From contig CABSMX010000005.1 of assembly GCA_902478945.1 (NCBI GenBank), positions 1 through 38,120 of the forward strand: DNA of 38,120 nt, written 5' to 3'. The notes beneath the pieces were generated by a model. That model worked only from the letters and a program-made list of their open reading frames with translations. It was not told the DNA's origin and made no database searches. Each line of letters begins with the position of its first letter. Positions within the stretch are counted from its first letter, which is position 1. The position numbers and the translations under genes are program-made. Below are positions 16,778 through 24,995 of this stretch, piece after piece. Origin of the DNA: an uncultured Collinsella sp. (GTDB lineage Bacteria; Actinomycetota; Coriobacteriia; Coriobacteriales; Coriobacteriaceae).

Positions 16778-17464
16778 ATGACCGTTGATCCTTTGATCCA
16801 GTCCCTGAAGGGCAAGCTCGTCGTGAGCGTTCAGGCGTATATGGGCGAGCCGCTTCGTACGCCCGAGACCATGGCTCAAATGTCTCGCGCTTGCGAGCTT
16901 GGCGGCGCCGCCGCCATTCGCTGCCAGGGCCTTGCCGACATTGCCGCCATTAAGGGTCGCTGTGAGGTTCCCGTCATCGGTCTGTGGAAGGACGGGCACG
17001 AGGGCGTTTACATCACGCCGACGCTGCGTCACGCTCGTGCCTGCGTTGCTGCGGGTGCCGATATCGTGGCGATCGACGCCACCGATCGTCCGCGTCCCGA
17101 TGGCAAGTCGGTCGAGGATACCTTCCGCCCGCTGCACGAGGAGGGTGTGCTCCTGATGGCGGATTGTGCCACCATCGAGGACATTCGCCGTGCGGTTGAT
17201 ATGGGCTTCGACCTGGTATCCACCACACTCTCTCACGGTGTCGCCGCCATCGACTGCACCATGGCCGATGGCCCCGACCTGCCGCTCCTGCGTCAGGCGA
17301 CCGAGGAATTTCCCGGCCTTCCCATCATTTGCGAGGGTCGCGTGCATACGCCCGAGGAGGCTCGCGCTGCAATCGACGCCGGCGCGTGGGCCGTTGTCGT
17401 CGGCACCGCTATCACGCACCCCACGAGTATTACAAGTTGGTTCAAGGCTGCGCTTGAGGCGTAA
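16778..17464 (+). CDS. nanE: N-acylglucosamine-6-phosphate 2-epimerase
   Basis: 228-residue TIM-barrel enzyme that turns N-acetylmannosamine-6-phosphate into N-acetylglucosamine-6-phosphate, the last step of the sialic acid branch before the Nag enzymes. NanE traits: LVVSVQAYMGEPL, GGAAAIRCQGLADI, the lysine in VIGLWK, DIVAIDATDRPRP, LLMADCATIEDIRRAVDMGFDLVSTTLSHG and the phosphate loops EGRVHTPEEA and VVVGTAITHP. ATG 16778 is preceded by GAGAAAGG (16759-16766); the frame runs upstream into hairpin B, which cannot be coding. No nagA or nagB is present in this window, so the product must join a pathway encoded elsewhere. Confidence 0.92.
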   Translation: MTVDPLIQSLKGKLVVSVQAYMGEPLRTPETMAQMSRACELGGAAAIRCQGLADIAAIKGRCEVPVIGLWKDGHEGVYITPTLRHARACVAAGADIVAIDATDRPRPDGKSVEDTFRPLHEEGVLLMADCATIEDIRRAVDMGFDLVSTTLSHGVAAIDCTMADGPDLPLLRQATEEFPGLPIICEGRVHTPEEARAAIDAGAWAVVVGTAITHPTSITSWFKAALEA

Positions 17465-17515
17465 GACGGGCCTTGTATCCGCTTGGGGCGGTATACTCAA
17501 TAAAGGCAATTGATC

Positions 17516-17544
17516 GCGCGGGATCCGCTGGCCGGGTCCCGCGC
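17516..17544 (+). terminator. Stem-loop with T-rich tail between nanE and rapZ
   Basis: GCGCGGGA (17516-17523) pairs with TCCCGCGC (17537-17544), then TTATTTTAGG. It may end the sialic acid transcript. A TATACT at 17492-17497 just before it could instead be the -10 of a rapZ promoter, making the hairpin part of the rapZ leader. Confidence 0.6.
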
Positions 17545-17562
17545 TTATTTTAGGAGGCACAC

Positions 17563-18483
17563 ATGCAAAAGGGAGATGCCATGGATGCGGCGGAGCGCTC
17601 GGAGCGTATCCCCGATATCGTTATCATCACCGGAATGTCCGGCTCGGGCCGAACGCAAGCCATGCATGTGTTTGAGGACATGGGCTATTTTTGTATCGAC
17701 AACCTGCCCCCACGCCTGATTGCCCAGCTTGCTGAGCTCGTTGGCATCAATACGGGCGTGGGCAGGCACCTTGCCGTTACCTGCGACCTGCGTAGCCAGG
17801 GCTTGTTCGATGAACTGCTCGATGCTGTTGCCGCACTGGAAGAGCGCGAGATGAGCTGCGACATTGTGTTTCTCGAGGCGTCTGACGAGGTGCTGATTCG
17901 CCGGTATAGCGAAAACCGTCGTCGCCATCCCATTGCAAAGCCGGGGGAGACCACGGCCGACGCTATTCAGCGTGAACGTCTGCAGCTGCAGGGCGTTCGC
18001 GATCGAGCCGATATGATTATCGACACGAGCCGCTTGCGCACTTCTGCCTTGCGCAACAAGCTGCGCATGGCTTTTTCCGAGCTGTCCGACCAGCAGCTTA
18101 TGGACGTCCACGTGTTCTCGTTTGGCTTTAAGCATGGCATGCCCGTCGAGGCGGATATCATGATCGATGTGCGCTTCTTGCCCAATCCTTTCTACGATCC
18201 CGAGATGCGTACCATGACCGGTCTCGATAAGAAGGTCTCCGATTTTGTCTTGGACCACCCTAAGACCCAGGAGTTTTGGAAGGCCTGGACACAGTTGCTC
18301 GATACGGTCATGCCGGGTTATATCGCAGAGGGCAAGCCGCAGCTTTCCATTGCCATCGGCTGCACGGGCGGACAGCACCGTAGCGTCGCCATTGCCGAGG
18401 CCACGGCCCGCTACCTGGAGGGTGCTCAGTATCATGTGAGCATCTCCCATCGTGACCTGTCGCGTGCCAACACGAAGGCATAG
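17563..18483 (+). CDS. rapZ: RapZ/YvcJ-family nucleotide-binding adaptor
   Basis: 306-residue cytoplasmic P-loop protein. In E. coli the family member RapZ is an RNA-binding adaptor tied to glucosamine-6-phosphate synthase control; the actinobacterial role is less defined. Seen: P-loop ITGMSGSGRTQAMHVFEDMGYFCIDNLPP (residues about 22-50; Arg in place of the P-loop Lys, as I recall for actinobacterial members), FLEASDEVLIRRYSENRRRHP, DTSRL, SFGFKHGMP, DVRFLPNPFYDPEMR, and the C-terminal IGCTGGQHRSVAIAE. AGGAGGC lies 5 nt before the ATG. whiA starts 6 nt after the stop; yvcK, usually between them, is absent. Confidence 0.94.
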   Translation: MQKGDAMDAAERSERIPDIVIITGMSGSGRTQAMHVFEDMGYFCIDNLPPRLIAQLAELVGINTGVGRHLAVTCDLRSQGLFDELLDAVAALEEREMSCDIVFLEASDEVLIRRYSENRRRHPIAKPGETTADAIQRERLQLQGVRDRADMIIDTSRLRTSALRNKLRMAFSELSDQQLMDVHVFSFGFKHGMPVEADIMIDVRFLPNPFYDPEMRTMTGLDKKVSDFVLDHPKTQEFWKAWTQLLDTVMPGYIAEGKPQLSIAIGCTGGQHRSVAIAEATARYLEGAQYHVSISHRDLSRANTKA

Positions 18484-18489
18484 GTTTAC

Positions 18490-19419
18490 ATGTCGTTTAC
18501 CGCTGAGGTGCGTGACGAGCTTGCGCGCTGCGAACCAGAATGCGAATACTGCGATTTGTCGACGCTTGCTGCGCTCACGCGTGTGAGCGGCACGCTTTCG
18601 TTGGCGGGCTCGGGACGGTACCGCTTGACGGTCGCGACCGAGACGGGTGCTGTGGCGCGCACGATGATTGCGCTGACGCATCGCATTCTTAAGCTCAAGA
18701 CCGAATTCACGGTTCGTAAGTCGGTCCTGCACAAGGTGCGAAACTACCTCATCACCTTGCCCGATCAGCCCGATTTGGATAAGGCTCTGGTGCTGCTGGG
18801 CATTCTCGACCGTAGGGGAGGGCTCGTCGCGGGTGTGCCGCGCCACATCGTTGCCCGTCCTTGCTGCAGGCTCGCCTATATTCGCGGTGCGCTGATTGCC
18901 GGAGGCTTTGTTGCCGACCCGCGTGGCGATTTTCATTTGGAGATCGCGGTTCAGGGCGAGGAGTATGCAAAGGGACTTTGCGATCTTCTGGAGCAGATTG
19001 GAGTTCACGCCCGCGTCAATGCGCGTCGCGGCTCGTATGCCGTGTACATCAAGAGTGCCGAGGAGATTAAACGTCTGTTACAGCTGATTGGCGCCAAGCG
19101 CAGCGTTGCCGAGATTGAAGAGGCCCGCGCAGTCAAGCTGGTGAAGAACGACGTGAATCGTCGCGTGAACGCAGAGCTTGCCAACCAGACCAGAAGTGCC
19201 GGTGCCGCTCAACATCAGCTTGCGCTCATCGACGAGCTTGATCGGCGCGGTTTGCGTGAAACGCTGCCGGACGCTCTGGCAGTCTTTTGTGACTTACGCG
19301 AGCGTTACCCCGATCTCTCGCTGCGAGATTTGGGGGAAATGGCCGACCCTCCTTTGTCGAAGTCGGCCTTGTATCACCGCGTTTTGCGCCTTGAAAAGCT
19401 CATTGAAGCAAGCAGGTAG
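18490..19419 (+). CDS. whiA: WhiA-family DNA-binding regulator
   Basis: 309-residue protein with an N-terminal LAGLIDADG-like fold (MSFTAEVRDELARCEPECEYCDLSTLAAL and AYIRGALIAGGFVADPRGDFHLEI) and a C-terminal helix-turn-helix (SLRDLGEMADPPLSKSALYHRVLRLEKL). In Streptomyces WhiA controls sporulation-linked division; in non-sporulating bacteria it affects division and chromosome segregation. A CxxxCxxC cluster at residues 14-21 replaces the CC seen in the relatives I recall. It follows rapZ closely and probably shares its transcript. The gapA control region starts at its stop codon. Confidence 0.94.
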   Translation: MSFTAEVRDELARCEPECEYCDLSTLAALTRVSGTLSLAGSGRYRLTVATETGAVARTMIALTHRILKLKTEFTVRKSVLHKVRNYLITLPDQPDLDKALVLLGILDRRGGLVAGVPRHIVARPCCRLAYIRGALIAGGFVADPRGDFHLEIAVQGEEYAKGLCDLLEQIGVHARVNARRGSYAVYIKSAEEIKRLLQLIGAKRSVAEIEEARAVKLVKNDVNRRVNAELANQTRSAGAAQHQLALIDELDRRGLRETLPDALAVFCDLRERYPDLSLRDLGEMADPPLSKSALYHRVLRLEKLIEASR

Positions 19420-19483
19420 TTTAACGCAATAGCTTTTATGGTGGTTGAACTGCTGTTTTATACGTTAAAGCGTTTTAACGCAA
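19420..19483 (+). promoter_or_regulatory. Repeated TTTAACGCAA elements upstream of gapA
   Basis: TTTAACGCAA occurs at 19420-19429 and 19474-19483, 54 bp apart (about five helical turns). The second copy is half of a palindrome, CGTTAAA (19463-19469) with TTTAACG (19474-19480), centred near CG as in LacI-family sites. This is a candidate sugar-responsive operator. Confidence 0.45.
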
Positions 19484-19510
19484 ATTTGATTTTCAATTTC
19501 GAGCATTCTC

Positions 19511-19540
19511 GTGAAATTCAAGTCAAAAAAAAGGTATATT
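19511..19540 (+). promoter_or_regulatory. Candidate gapA promoter
   Basis: -10 TATATT at 19535-19540 with a GTGAAA -35-like hexamer at 19511-19516 (18-nt spacer) and an A-tract between. Transcription from here would give a leader of about 65 nt. Confidence 0.5.
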
Positions 19541-19612
19541 AGGCGAGTGGTTAGTTTGTGGGCCTCAACGGCGGGCGCTGTAGCTTGCGGGGGCCTTACG
19601 AAAGGAGACACA

Positions 19613-20638
19613 ATGGCAGTAAAGGTTGCTATTAACGGCTTCGGTCGCATCGGTCGTCTGGCCTTCCGTCAGATGTTCGGTCATGAGGGCTCCGAGATCG
19701 TCGCTATCAACGACCTCACCTCTCCCGATATGCTCGCTTACCTGCTGAAGTACGACTCCACGCAGGGCAACTATGCTCGCGATCACGAGGTCGTCGCTGG
19801 TGAGGATTCCATCACCGTTGACGGCAAGGAGATCAAGATCTACAAGGAGGCCGACGCCAACAACCTGCCTTGGGGCGACCTCGACGTCGACGTCGTTCTC
19901 GAGTGCACCGGCTTCTACACCAGCAAGGCTAAGGCTCAGGCCCACATCAACGCTGGCGCCAAGAAGGTCGTCATCTCCGCTCCGGCCGGCAGCGATCTGC
20001 CCACCATCGTGTACAACGTCAACCATGAGACGCTGACCGCTGAGGACAACATCATCTCCGCTGCTTCCTGCACCACCAACTGCCTCGCCCCGATGGCCAA
20101 GGGTCTGAACGACTTCGCTCCCATCGTGTCCGGCATCATGACCACCATTCACGCCTGGACTGGCGACCAGATGCCGCTCGACGGCCCGCAGCGCAAGGGC
20201 AACAAGCGTCGTAGCCGCGCCTGCGCCGTTAACATCGTCCCCAACACCACCGGTGCTGCCAAGGCTATCGGCCTGGTTCTCCCCGAGCTCAACGGTAAGC
20301 TCATCGGTGCCGCCCAGCGCGTCCCGACGCCGACCGGCTCCATCACCAACCTCTACGCTGTCGTTGACAAGAAGGTCACCGTCGACGAGGTCAACGCCGC
20401 TATGAAGGCCTACGCTGCCACCATCTCCGAGACCTTCGGTTACAACGAGGACGACATCGTCTCCACCGATATCATCGGCGAGACCCACGGCTCCATCTTC
20501 GACGCCACTCAGACCATGTGCTCTGACCTCGGCAACGGCCAGACCCTCGTTCAGGTCACCTCTTGGTACGACAACGAGAACTCCTACACCTCTCAGATGG
20601 TCCGCACCATCAAGTACTTCGAGAAGTTCGTTGCTTAA
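19613..20638 (+). CDS. gapA: Glyceraldehyde-3-phosphate dehydrogenase, type I
   Basis: 341-residue cytoplasmic NAD-dependent dehydrogenase that converts glyceraldehyde-3-phosphate to 1,3-bisphosphoglycerate. Seen: nucleotide fold VAINGFGRIGRLAFR, active-site SAASCTTNCLAP with Cys 153, the following HAWTGDQ segment, RRSRACAVNIVPNTTGAAKA, and the C-terminal SWYDNENSYTSQMV. ATG 19613 has AAAGGAGA 4 nt before it; the frame is open upstream to 19511, across the promoter. Strong C-ending codon bias fits high expression. A strong terminator follows, so pgk is transcribed by read-through or its own promoter. Confidence 0.98.
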   Translation: MAVKVAINGFGRIGRLAFRQMFGHEGSEIVAINDLTSPDMLAYLLKYDSTQGNYARDHEVVAGEDSITVDGKEIKIYKEADANNLPWGDLDVDVVLECTGFYTSKAKAQAHINAGAKKVVISAPAGSDLPTIVYNVNHETLTAEDNIISAASCTTNCLAPMAKGLNDFAPIVSGIMTTIHAWTGDQMPLDGPQRKGNKRRSRACAVNIVPNTTGAAKAIGLVLPELNGKLIGAAQRVPTPTGSITNLYAVVDKKVTVDEVNAAMKAYAATISETFGYNEDDIVSTDIIGETHGSIFDATQTMCSDLGNGQTLVQVTSWYDNENSYTSQMVRTIKYFEKFVA

Positions 20639-20675
20639 TTTAGCTTTTAGCGAATAGCTCGTTGAGCGTCTAAAG

Positions 20676-20722
20676 AAGGGCGCGGCCTCATAGGGCTTAC
20701 ACCCTAGGGTCGCGCCCTTTTT
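20676..20722 (+). terminator. Strong intrinsic terminator after gapA
   Basis: AAGGGCGCG (20676-20684) pairs with CGCGCCCTT (20711-20719), extended by further inner pairs, and runs into TTTTT (20718-20722). Confidence 0.9.
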
Positions 20723-20778
20723 ATAGGAAATCGTCTGCCGTAATGGGAGGCAGACACGTACGAAAGGTAGAAGCAAAC

Positions 20779-21969
20779 ATGGCCTTTACCAAGAAGACCG
20801 TCCGCGACATCGATGTCGACGGCAAGCGCGTTCTCGTCCGCGTTGACTTCAACGTGCCTATCAAGGATGGCGTCGTTGGCGACACCACCCGCATCAAGGC
20901 AGCCCTGCCCACTATCAACTACCTCGTTGAGCACAACGCTCGCGTCATCCTCATGAGCCACCTCGGCCGTCCCGAGGGTACTGGCTTCCAGCCCGAGCTC
21001 TCCCTCGAGCCTGTCGCCAAGAAGCTCGCCGAGCTCTCTGGCCTTGACGTTGCTTTTGTTGCTGACACGTATGGTGAGAAGGCCGCCGAGGCCGTTGCCG
21101 CCGTCGAGCCGGGCAAGGTCCTCGTTCTCGAGAACGTCCGTTTCGACAAGCGTGAGAAGAAGAACGATCCCGAGATCGCCAAGAAGCTCGCTTCCTATGG
21201 TGACGTCTTCGTTCTCGATGCCTTCGGCACCGCCCACCGCGCCCAGGGTTCCGTCGTGGGCCCCGCCGCTTACCTGCCTGCCGTCGCTGGCTTCCTGCTC
21301 GAGAAGGAGGTCGACACGCTGACCGGCATCTTCGCCGAGCCCGAGCGCCCCTTCGTCGCTATCGTCGGCGGTTCCAAGGTTTCCTCCAAGATCGGCGTTC
21401 TCGATCACCTCATCGACTCTGCTGACACCCTGATCATCGGTGGCGGCATGGCCTACACCTTCTTCCTGGCTCAGGGCCTGTCCGTCGGTCAGTCCCTCAA
21501 GGAAGAGGACTGGGTCGAGCGCGCCGGCGAGATGCTCAAGAAGGCCGAGGAGAAGGGCGTCAAGATCCTGCTCCCCATCGACAACCGCGTTGCTGATCAC
21601 TTTGGCGAGGACGCTGTCCCCGAGGTTGTCGCTTCCGACGCTATCCCCGACGACCGTGAGGGTATGGACATCGGCCCCAAGACCGAGGAGCTCTACGCCG
21701 AGGCTGTCAAGGGTGCCAAGACCGTGTTCTGGAATGGCCCCATGGGCGTCTTCGAGTTCGATAACTTCGCTCACGGCACCCAGGCTATCGCCGAGGCTGT
21801 CGCCGAGGCTGATTGCACCTCGATCATCGGTGGTGGCGACTCTGTCGCAGCCGTCAACAAGTTCAACCTGGCCGACAAGATGAGCTGGATCTCTACCGGT
21901 GGTGGCGCTTCCATGGAGCTCGTCGAGGGTAAGGCCCTGCCCGGAGTGGAGGCGCTTCTCGATGCCTAA
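20779..21969 (+). CDS. pgk: Phosphoglycerate kinase
   Basis: 396-residue glycolytic kinase that makes ATP from 1,3-bisphosphoglycerate. Hallmarks: KRVLVRVDFNVPIKDG, the LMSHLGRPEG substrate loop, VLVLENVRFDKREKKND, FVAIVGGSKVSSKIGVLDHL, TVFWNGPMGVFEFDNFAHGT and the GGGDS nucleotide motif near the C-terminus. ATG 20779 is placed after CGAAAGGTAG; the frame is open to 20743. The last eight bases overlap tpiA, a coupled arrangement. Confidence 0.98.
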   Translation: MAFTKKTVRDIDVDGKRVLVRVDFNVPIKDGVVGDTTRIKAALPTINYLVEHNARVILMSHLGRPEGTGFQPELSLEPVAKKLAELSGLDVAFVADTYGEKAAEAVAAVEPGKVLVLENVRFDKREKKNDPEIAKKLASYGDVFVLDAFGTAHRAQGSVVGPAAYLPAVAGFLLEKEVDTLTGIFAEPERPFVAIVGGSKVSSKIGVLDHLIDSADTLIIGGGMAYTFFLAQGLSVGQSLKEEDWVERAGEMLKKAEEKGVKILLPIDNRVADHFGEDAVPEVVASDAIPDDREGMDIGPKTEELYAEAVKGAKTVFWNGPMGVFEFDNFAHGTQAIAEAVAEADCTSIIGGGDSVAAVNKFNLADKMSWISTGGGASMELVEGKALPGVEALLDA

Positions 21970-22729
21970 TCGCACCCTTCTTATTGCTGGTAACTGGAAG
22001 ATGAACAACGACGTCGCCGAGGCCGCCAAGCTCGCCGACGAGCTGGCTCAGGCTCTGCCCGAGGTTCCGGCTGGCGTCGAGGTGCTCGTCTGCCCTCCGA
22101 CCATCGACATCACCACGGTTCATGACCGTATTCAGGCTGCCCCCATCGCCCTCGGTGCACAGAACGTGTACTGGGAGGCCAAGGGTGCCTTCACCGGTGA
22201 GTCTTCTTGCGACATGCTCAAGTCCGCTGGCTGCACCTACTGCATCATCGGTCACTCCGAGCGTCGTGATTACTTCCACGAGACCGACGAGGATCAGAAC
22301 AAGAAGGCCAAGGCCCTCGTTGCCGCCGGACTTGTTCCCGTCTTCTGCTGCGGTGAGTCCCTTGAGGTCCGCGAGGCCGGCACCTATGTCGAGCACGTCG
22401 TGAACCAGGTCAAGGCTGGTCTTGCTGGTCTTGAGATCACCTGCCCCAAGCAGGTCGTCGTCGCCTACGAGCCCATTTGGGCCATCGGCACCGGCAAGAC
22501 CGCTACCGCCGAGGACGCTCAGGAGGTCTGCGGCGCTATCCGTGAGACCCTCAAGGAGATGTTCGGCGAGGAGCTCGCCAACGGCATCCGCGTTCTCTAC
22601 GGCGGTTCCGCTAAGCCCGGCAACATTGCTGAGCTCGTCGCCAAGCCCGACGTTGACGGCGCCCTCGTGGGCGGCGCTTCGCTCAAGGCTGCCGACTTTG
22701 CCTCTATGGTCGTCAAGGCAGGCGAGTAG
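21962..22729 (+). CDS. tpiA: Triosephosphate isomerase
   Basis: 255-residue TIM-barrel enzyme interconverting dihydroxyacetone phosphate and glyceraldehyde-3-phosphate. Seen: LLIAGNWKMN with the catalytic Lys, CTYCIIGHSERR with the catalytic His, VVVAYEPIWAIGTGKTA with the catalytic Glu, and the phosphate loop LYGGSAKPGN. ATG 21962 lies inside the end of pgk (8-nt overlap) and matches the family N-terminus; longer in-frame readings only repeat pgk DNA. gpmI starts 5 nt after the stop. Confidence 0.98.
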   Translation: MPNRTLLIAGNWKMNNDVAEAAKLADELAQALPEVPAGVEVLVCPPTIDITTVHDRIQAAPIALGAQNVYWEAKGAFTGESSCDMLKSAGCTYCIIGHSERRDYFHETDEDQNKKAKALVAAGLVPVFCCGESLEVREAGTYVEHVVNQVKAGLAGLEITCPKQVVVAYEPIWAIGTGKTATAEDAQEVCGAIRETLKEMFGEELANGIRVLYGGSAKPGNIAELVAKPDVDGALVGGASLKAADFASMVVKAGE

Positions 22730-22734
22730 GACAT

Positions 22735-24288
22735 ATGGCACAGCGTCATCTTCCTGCACTCCTGATCATCATGGATGGTTGCGGCCTTGCTCCGGCCGAT
22801 GGCGAGAACGCCGTCGCCGCTGCCAAGACGCCCTTCCTTGATAGCCTGTACGAGAAGTACCCCCACACCACGCTCGGTGCTTCGGGCGAGGACGTGGGCC
22901 TTCCCGATGGCCAGATGGGCAACTCCGAGGTGGGTCACCTCAACATCGGTGCCGGCCGCATCGTGTTCCAGGAGCTTTCGCGCATCAACAATGCCATCAA
23001 GGACGGCTCCATCGCCAAGAACGAGGTTTTCGTTAAGGCTATGGACGATGTCAAGGCTGACGGCAAGACCCTTCATCTCATGGGCCTTATGAGCCCTGGC
23101 GGTGTTCATTCTCATATGAGCCACGTCGAGGCTCTGGTCAAGATGGCTGCCGAGCACGGTGTCAAGACCGTTCGCGTCCACGCCTTCATGGATGGTCGCG
23201 ACGTTGACCCGCAGTCCGGTGCCGGTTACATGAGTGAGTTCTGCGCCTTCCTGGCTAAGATCTCCGAGGAGACCGGTTGCGACGCTCGCGTTGCCACCGT
23301 CTCGGGCCGTTATTGGGCCATGGACCGCGACAACCGTTGGGAGCGCATCCAGCGCGCCTACGACGTCATGGTCAACGCATCCGATGCCGATACCGACCCT
23401 GTTGCCGGTATCAAGGCCTACTACGAGAAGGATCCGCGCGGCGACGAGTTCGTCGAGCCCTTCGCTGCCCACAATGAGGGCATCCACGAGGGCGACGCGG
23501 CCATCTTCTTCAACTTCCGTCCCGACCGCGCTCGTCAGATGACTCGCGTGTTCACGGACAAGGAGTTCGACGGCTTTGAGCGCGAGCAGATCAAGCTTTC
23601 GCACTTTGTGACGATGACCGAGTACGACCCGACGTTTGACGTCGAGGTCGCCTTCCCCAAGACGTTCCCCGAGAACGTCCTGGCCGACGTTATCGCCGCC
23701 AATGGCCTGAAGCAGCTGCACACCGCCGAGACCGAGAAGTACGCCCACGTGACGTTCTTCCTCAACGGCGGCATCGAGGAGCCCAAGGAGGGCGAGGAGC
23801 GCGTGCTCGTCGCTTCTCCCAAGGTCGCTACCTACGACCTGCAACCTGAGATGAGCGCTCCCGAGGTTACCGAGAAGCTTGTCGCTGCCATCAACGAGGA
23901 TCGCGCTGATTTCTACATCGTGAACTTCGCAAACTGCGACATGGTTGGTCACACCGGTGTCTTCGACGCTGCCGTTAAGGCCGTCGAGGCTGTTGACGAT
24001 GCCCTGTCCAAGGTTGTCCCGGCGATTCTCGCTAAGGGCGGCTTTGCGCTGATTACCGCCGATCACGGCAACGCCGATCACATGTTTGACGTTGCTTCCG
24101 ACGGTTCCAAGCATCCGTTCACGGCTCACACCACCAACCGCGTGCCGTTCATCATCGTTGATGAGAAGGCACAGCTCACCGGTATCGAGGACGGCCGTCT
24201 TTCCGATATCGCTCCGACCATGCTCACCATGGCTGGTATTGAGCCTTCCGCCGAGATGACGGGTCGCGTACTCGCCACCGAGGCCTAA
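22735..24288 (+). CDS. gpmI: 2,3-bisphosphoglycerate-independent phosphoglycerate mutase
   Basis: 517-residue metal-dependent mutase that interconverts 3- and 2-phosphoglycerate. Seen: LLIIMDGCGLAP metal site, the active serine in DGQMGNSEVGHLNIGAGR (Ser 64), HAFMDGRDVDPQSG, FFNFRPDRARQMTR, NFANCDMVGHTG and ITADHGNADHM with the second metal site. It belongs to the alkaline phosphatase superfamily and needs Mn. The gene is close behind tpiA and is followed by a strong terminator, so gapA to gpmI supply all lower-glycolysis steps to 2-phosphoglycerate. Confidence 0.97.
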   Translation: MAQRHLPALLIIMDGCGLAPADGENAVAAAKTPFLDSLYEKYPHTTLGASGEDVGLPDGQMGNSEVGHLNIGAGRIVFQELSRINNAIKDGSIAKNEVFVKAMDDVKADGKTLHLMGLMSPGGVHSHMSHVEALVKMAAEHGVKTVRVHAFMDGRDVDPQSGAGYMSEFCAFLAKISEETGCDARVATVSGRYWAMDRDNRWERIQRAYDVMVNASDADTDPVAGIKAYYEKDPRGDEFVEPFAAHNEGIHEGDAAIFFNFRPDRARQMTRVFTDKEFDGFEREQIKLSHFVTMTEYDPTFDVEVAFPKTFPENVLADVIAANGLKQLHTAETEKYAHVTFFLNGGIEEPKEGEERVLVASPKVATYDLQPEMSAPEVTEKLVAAINEDRADFYIVNFANCDMVGHTGVFDAAVKAVEAVDDALSKVVPAILAKGGFALITADHGNADHMFDVASDGSKHPFTAHTTNRVPFIIVDEKAQLTGIEDGRLSDIAPTMLTMAGIEPSAEMTGRVLATEA

Positions 24289-24315
24289 TAGAAAACAAAT
24301 ACCGTTTTCTAGTAA

Positions 24316-24349
24316 GGGGGTTGTCCACAACCGGACAACCCTCTTTTTT
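24316..24349 (+). terminator. Intrinsic terminator after gpmI
   Basis: GGGTTGTCC (24318-24326) pairs with GGACAACCC (24333-24341), 6-nt loop, then TCTTTTTT. Confidence 0.93.
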
Positions 24350-24446
24350 GCGCTATTTCTACCTCGTCACCAAATGGCTGATGGGGGAGTGCTGGGGGTT
24401 GTGGTACAGTACTGGAGTTTGAATTGTTCTATTAAGGAGCTTATCT

Positions 24447-24701
24447 ATGGGTCCGTTCCAGATTCTTCTGTTTGTCGTTTGGGCTGTCTCTGCCGTGGCG
24501 CTGACGATTCTCGTCCTGATGCATTCCGGTAAGGGCACCGGCGTTTCGGATATGATCGCTAGCTCGCTGTATAACTCCAGCTCTGCCACGGGCGTCATGG
24601 AGCAGAACCTCGATCGCCTGACGGTAATTATGGCCGTCGTTTTTGCCGTGTGTGTCGTCCTGTGCATGTTCTTCTTCCCGCAGGGTATCGTCGGCTACTA
24701 A
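24447..24701 (+). CDS. secG: Preprotein translocase subunit SecG
   Basis: 84-residue membrane protein of the SecYEG channel. Two hydrophobic helices (residues about 3-25 and 57-77) flank a loop with the SecG-like LMHSGKGTGVSDM and SATGVMEQNLDRLTVIMA. Length is normal. TAAGGAG lies upstream of the ATG. The place behind the glycolytic genes is the usual actinobacterial one. It has terminators on both sides, so it is probably a single-gene transcript. Confidence 0.93.
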   Translation: MGPFQILLFVVWAVSAVALTILVLMHSGKGTGVSDMIASSLYNSSSATGVMEQNLDRLTVIMAVVFAVCVVLCMFFFPQGIVGY

Positions 24702-24723
24702 GCACGAGCCACATAAATACTTG

Positions 24724-24754
24724 AAAAGGGTTCTGCAAGTGCGGGACCCTTTTT
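24724..24754 (+). terminator. Intrinsic terminator after secG
   Basis: AAAAGGGTTC (24724-24733) pairs with GGACCCTTTT (24744-24753), one G-U pair, 10-nt loop, overlapping a T5 run. Confidence 0.9.
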
Positions 24755-24822
24755 GTTTACATATTTGTAACAGAGCCAAAATATCCCCACATACTTCGCC
24801 CAACTAAAGAAATTCTCGACCG

Positions 24823-24854
24823 TTGACGGGAATTAGCCCCAAATCGTGTATAAA
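24823..24854 (+). promoter_or_regulatory. Candidate promoter of the opp operon
   Basis: TTGACG (24823-24828) and TATAAA (24849-24854) are good hexamers but 20 nt apart, which is longer than normal. The AT-rich gap 24755-24995 otherwise shows no gene. Confidence 0.4.
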
Positions 24855-24995
24855 ATGCGCTAATATATTGCGAAACGTTGGTTCGTTGTGCATATCCAGC
24901 CATAGCAACGGGCGGCGTTTTGATGGTTCGGATCGGATTGTCTCGACATGTGTCCGACTGAACATTTCTTTGTCCTATCTCATAAGGAGGATGGC

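Noticed and set aside
22597..24330. A 577-codon minus-strand frame opposite gpmI and the end of tpiA
   Set aside because: It runs antisense through two certain enzymes and the terminator and has no recognisable fold; codon-bias shadow.
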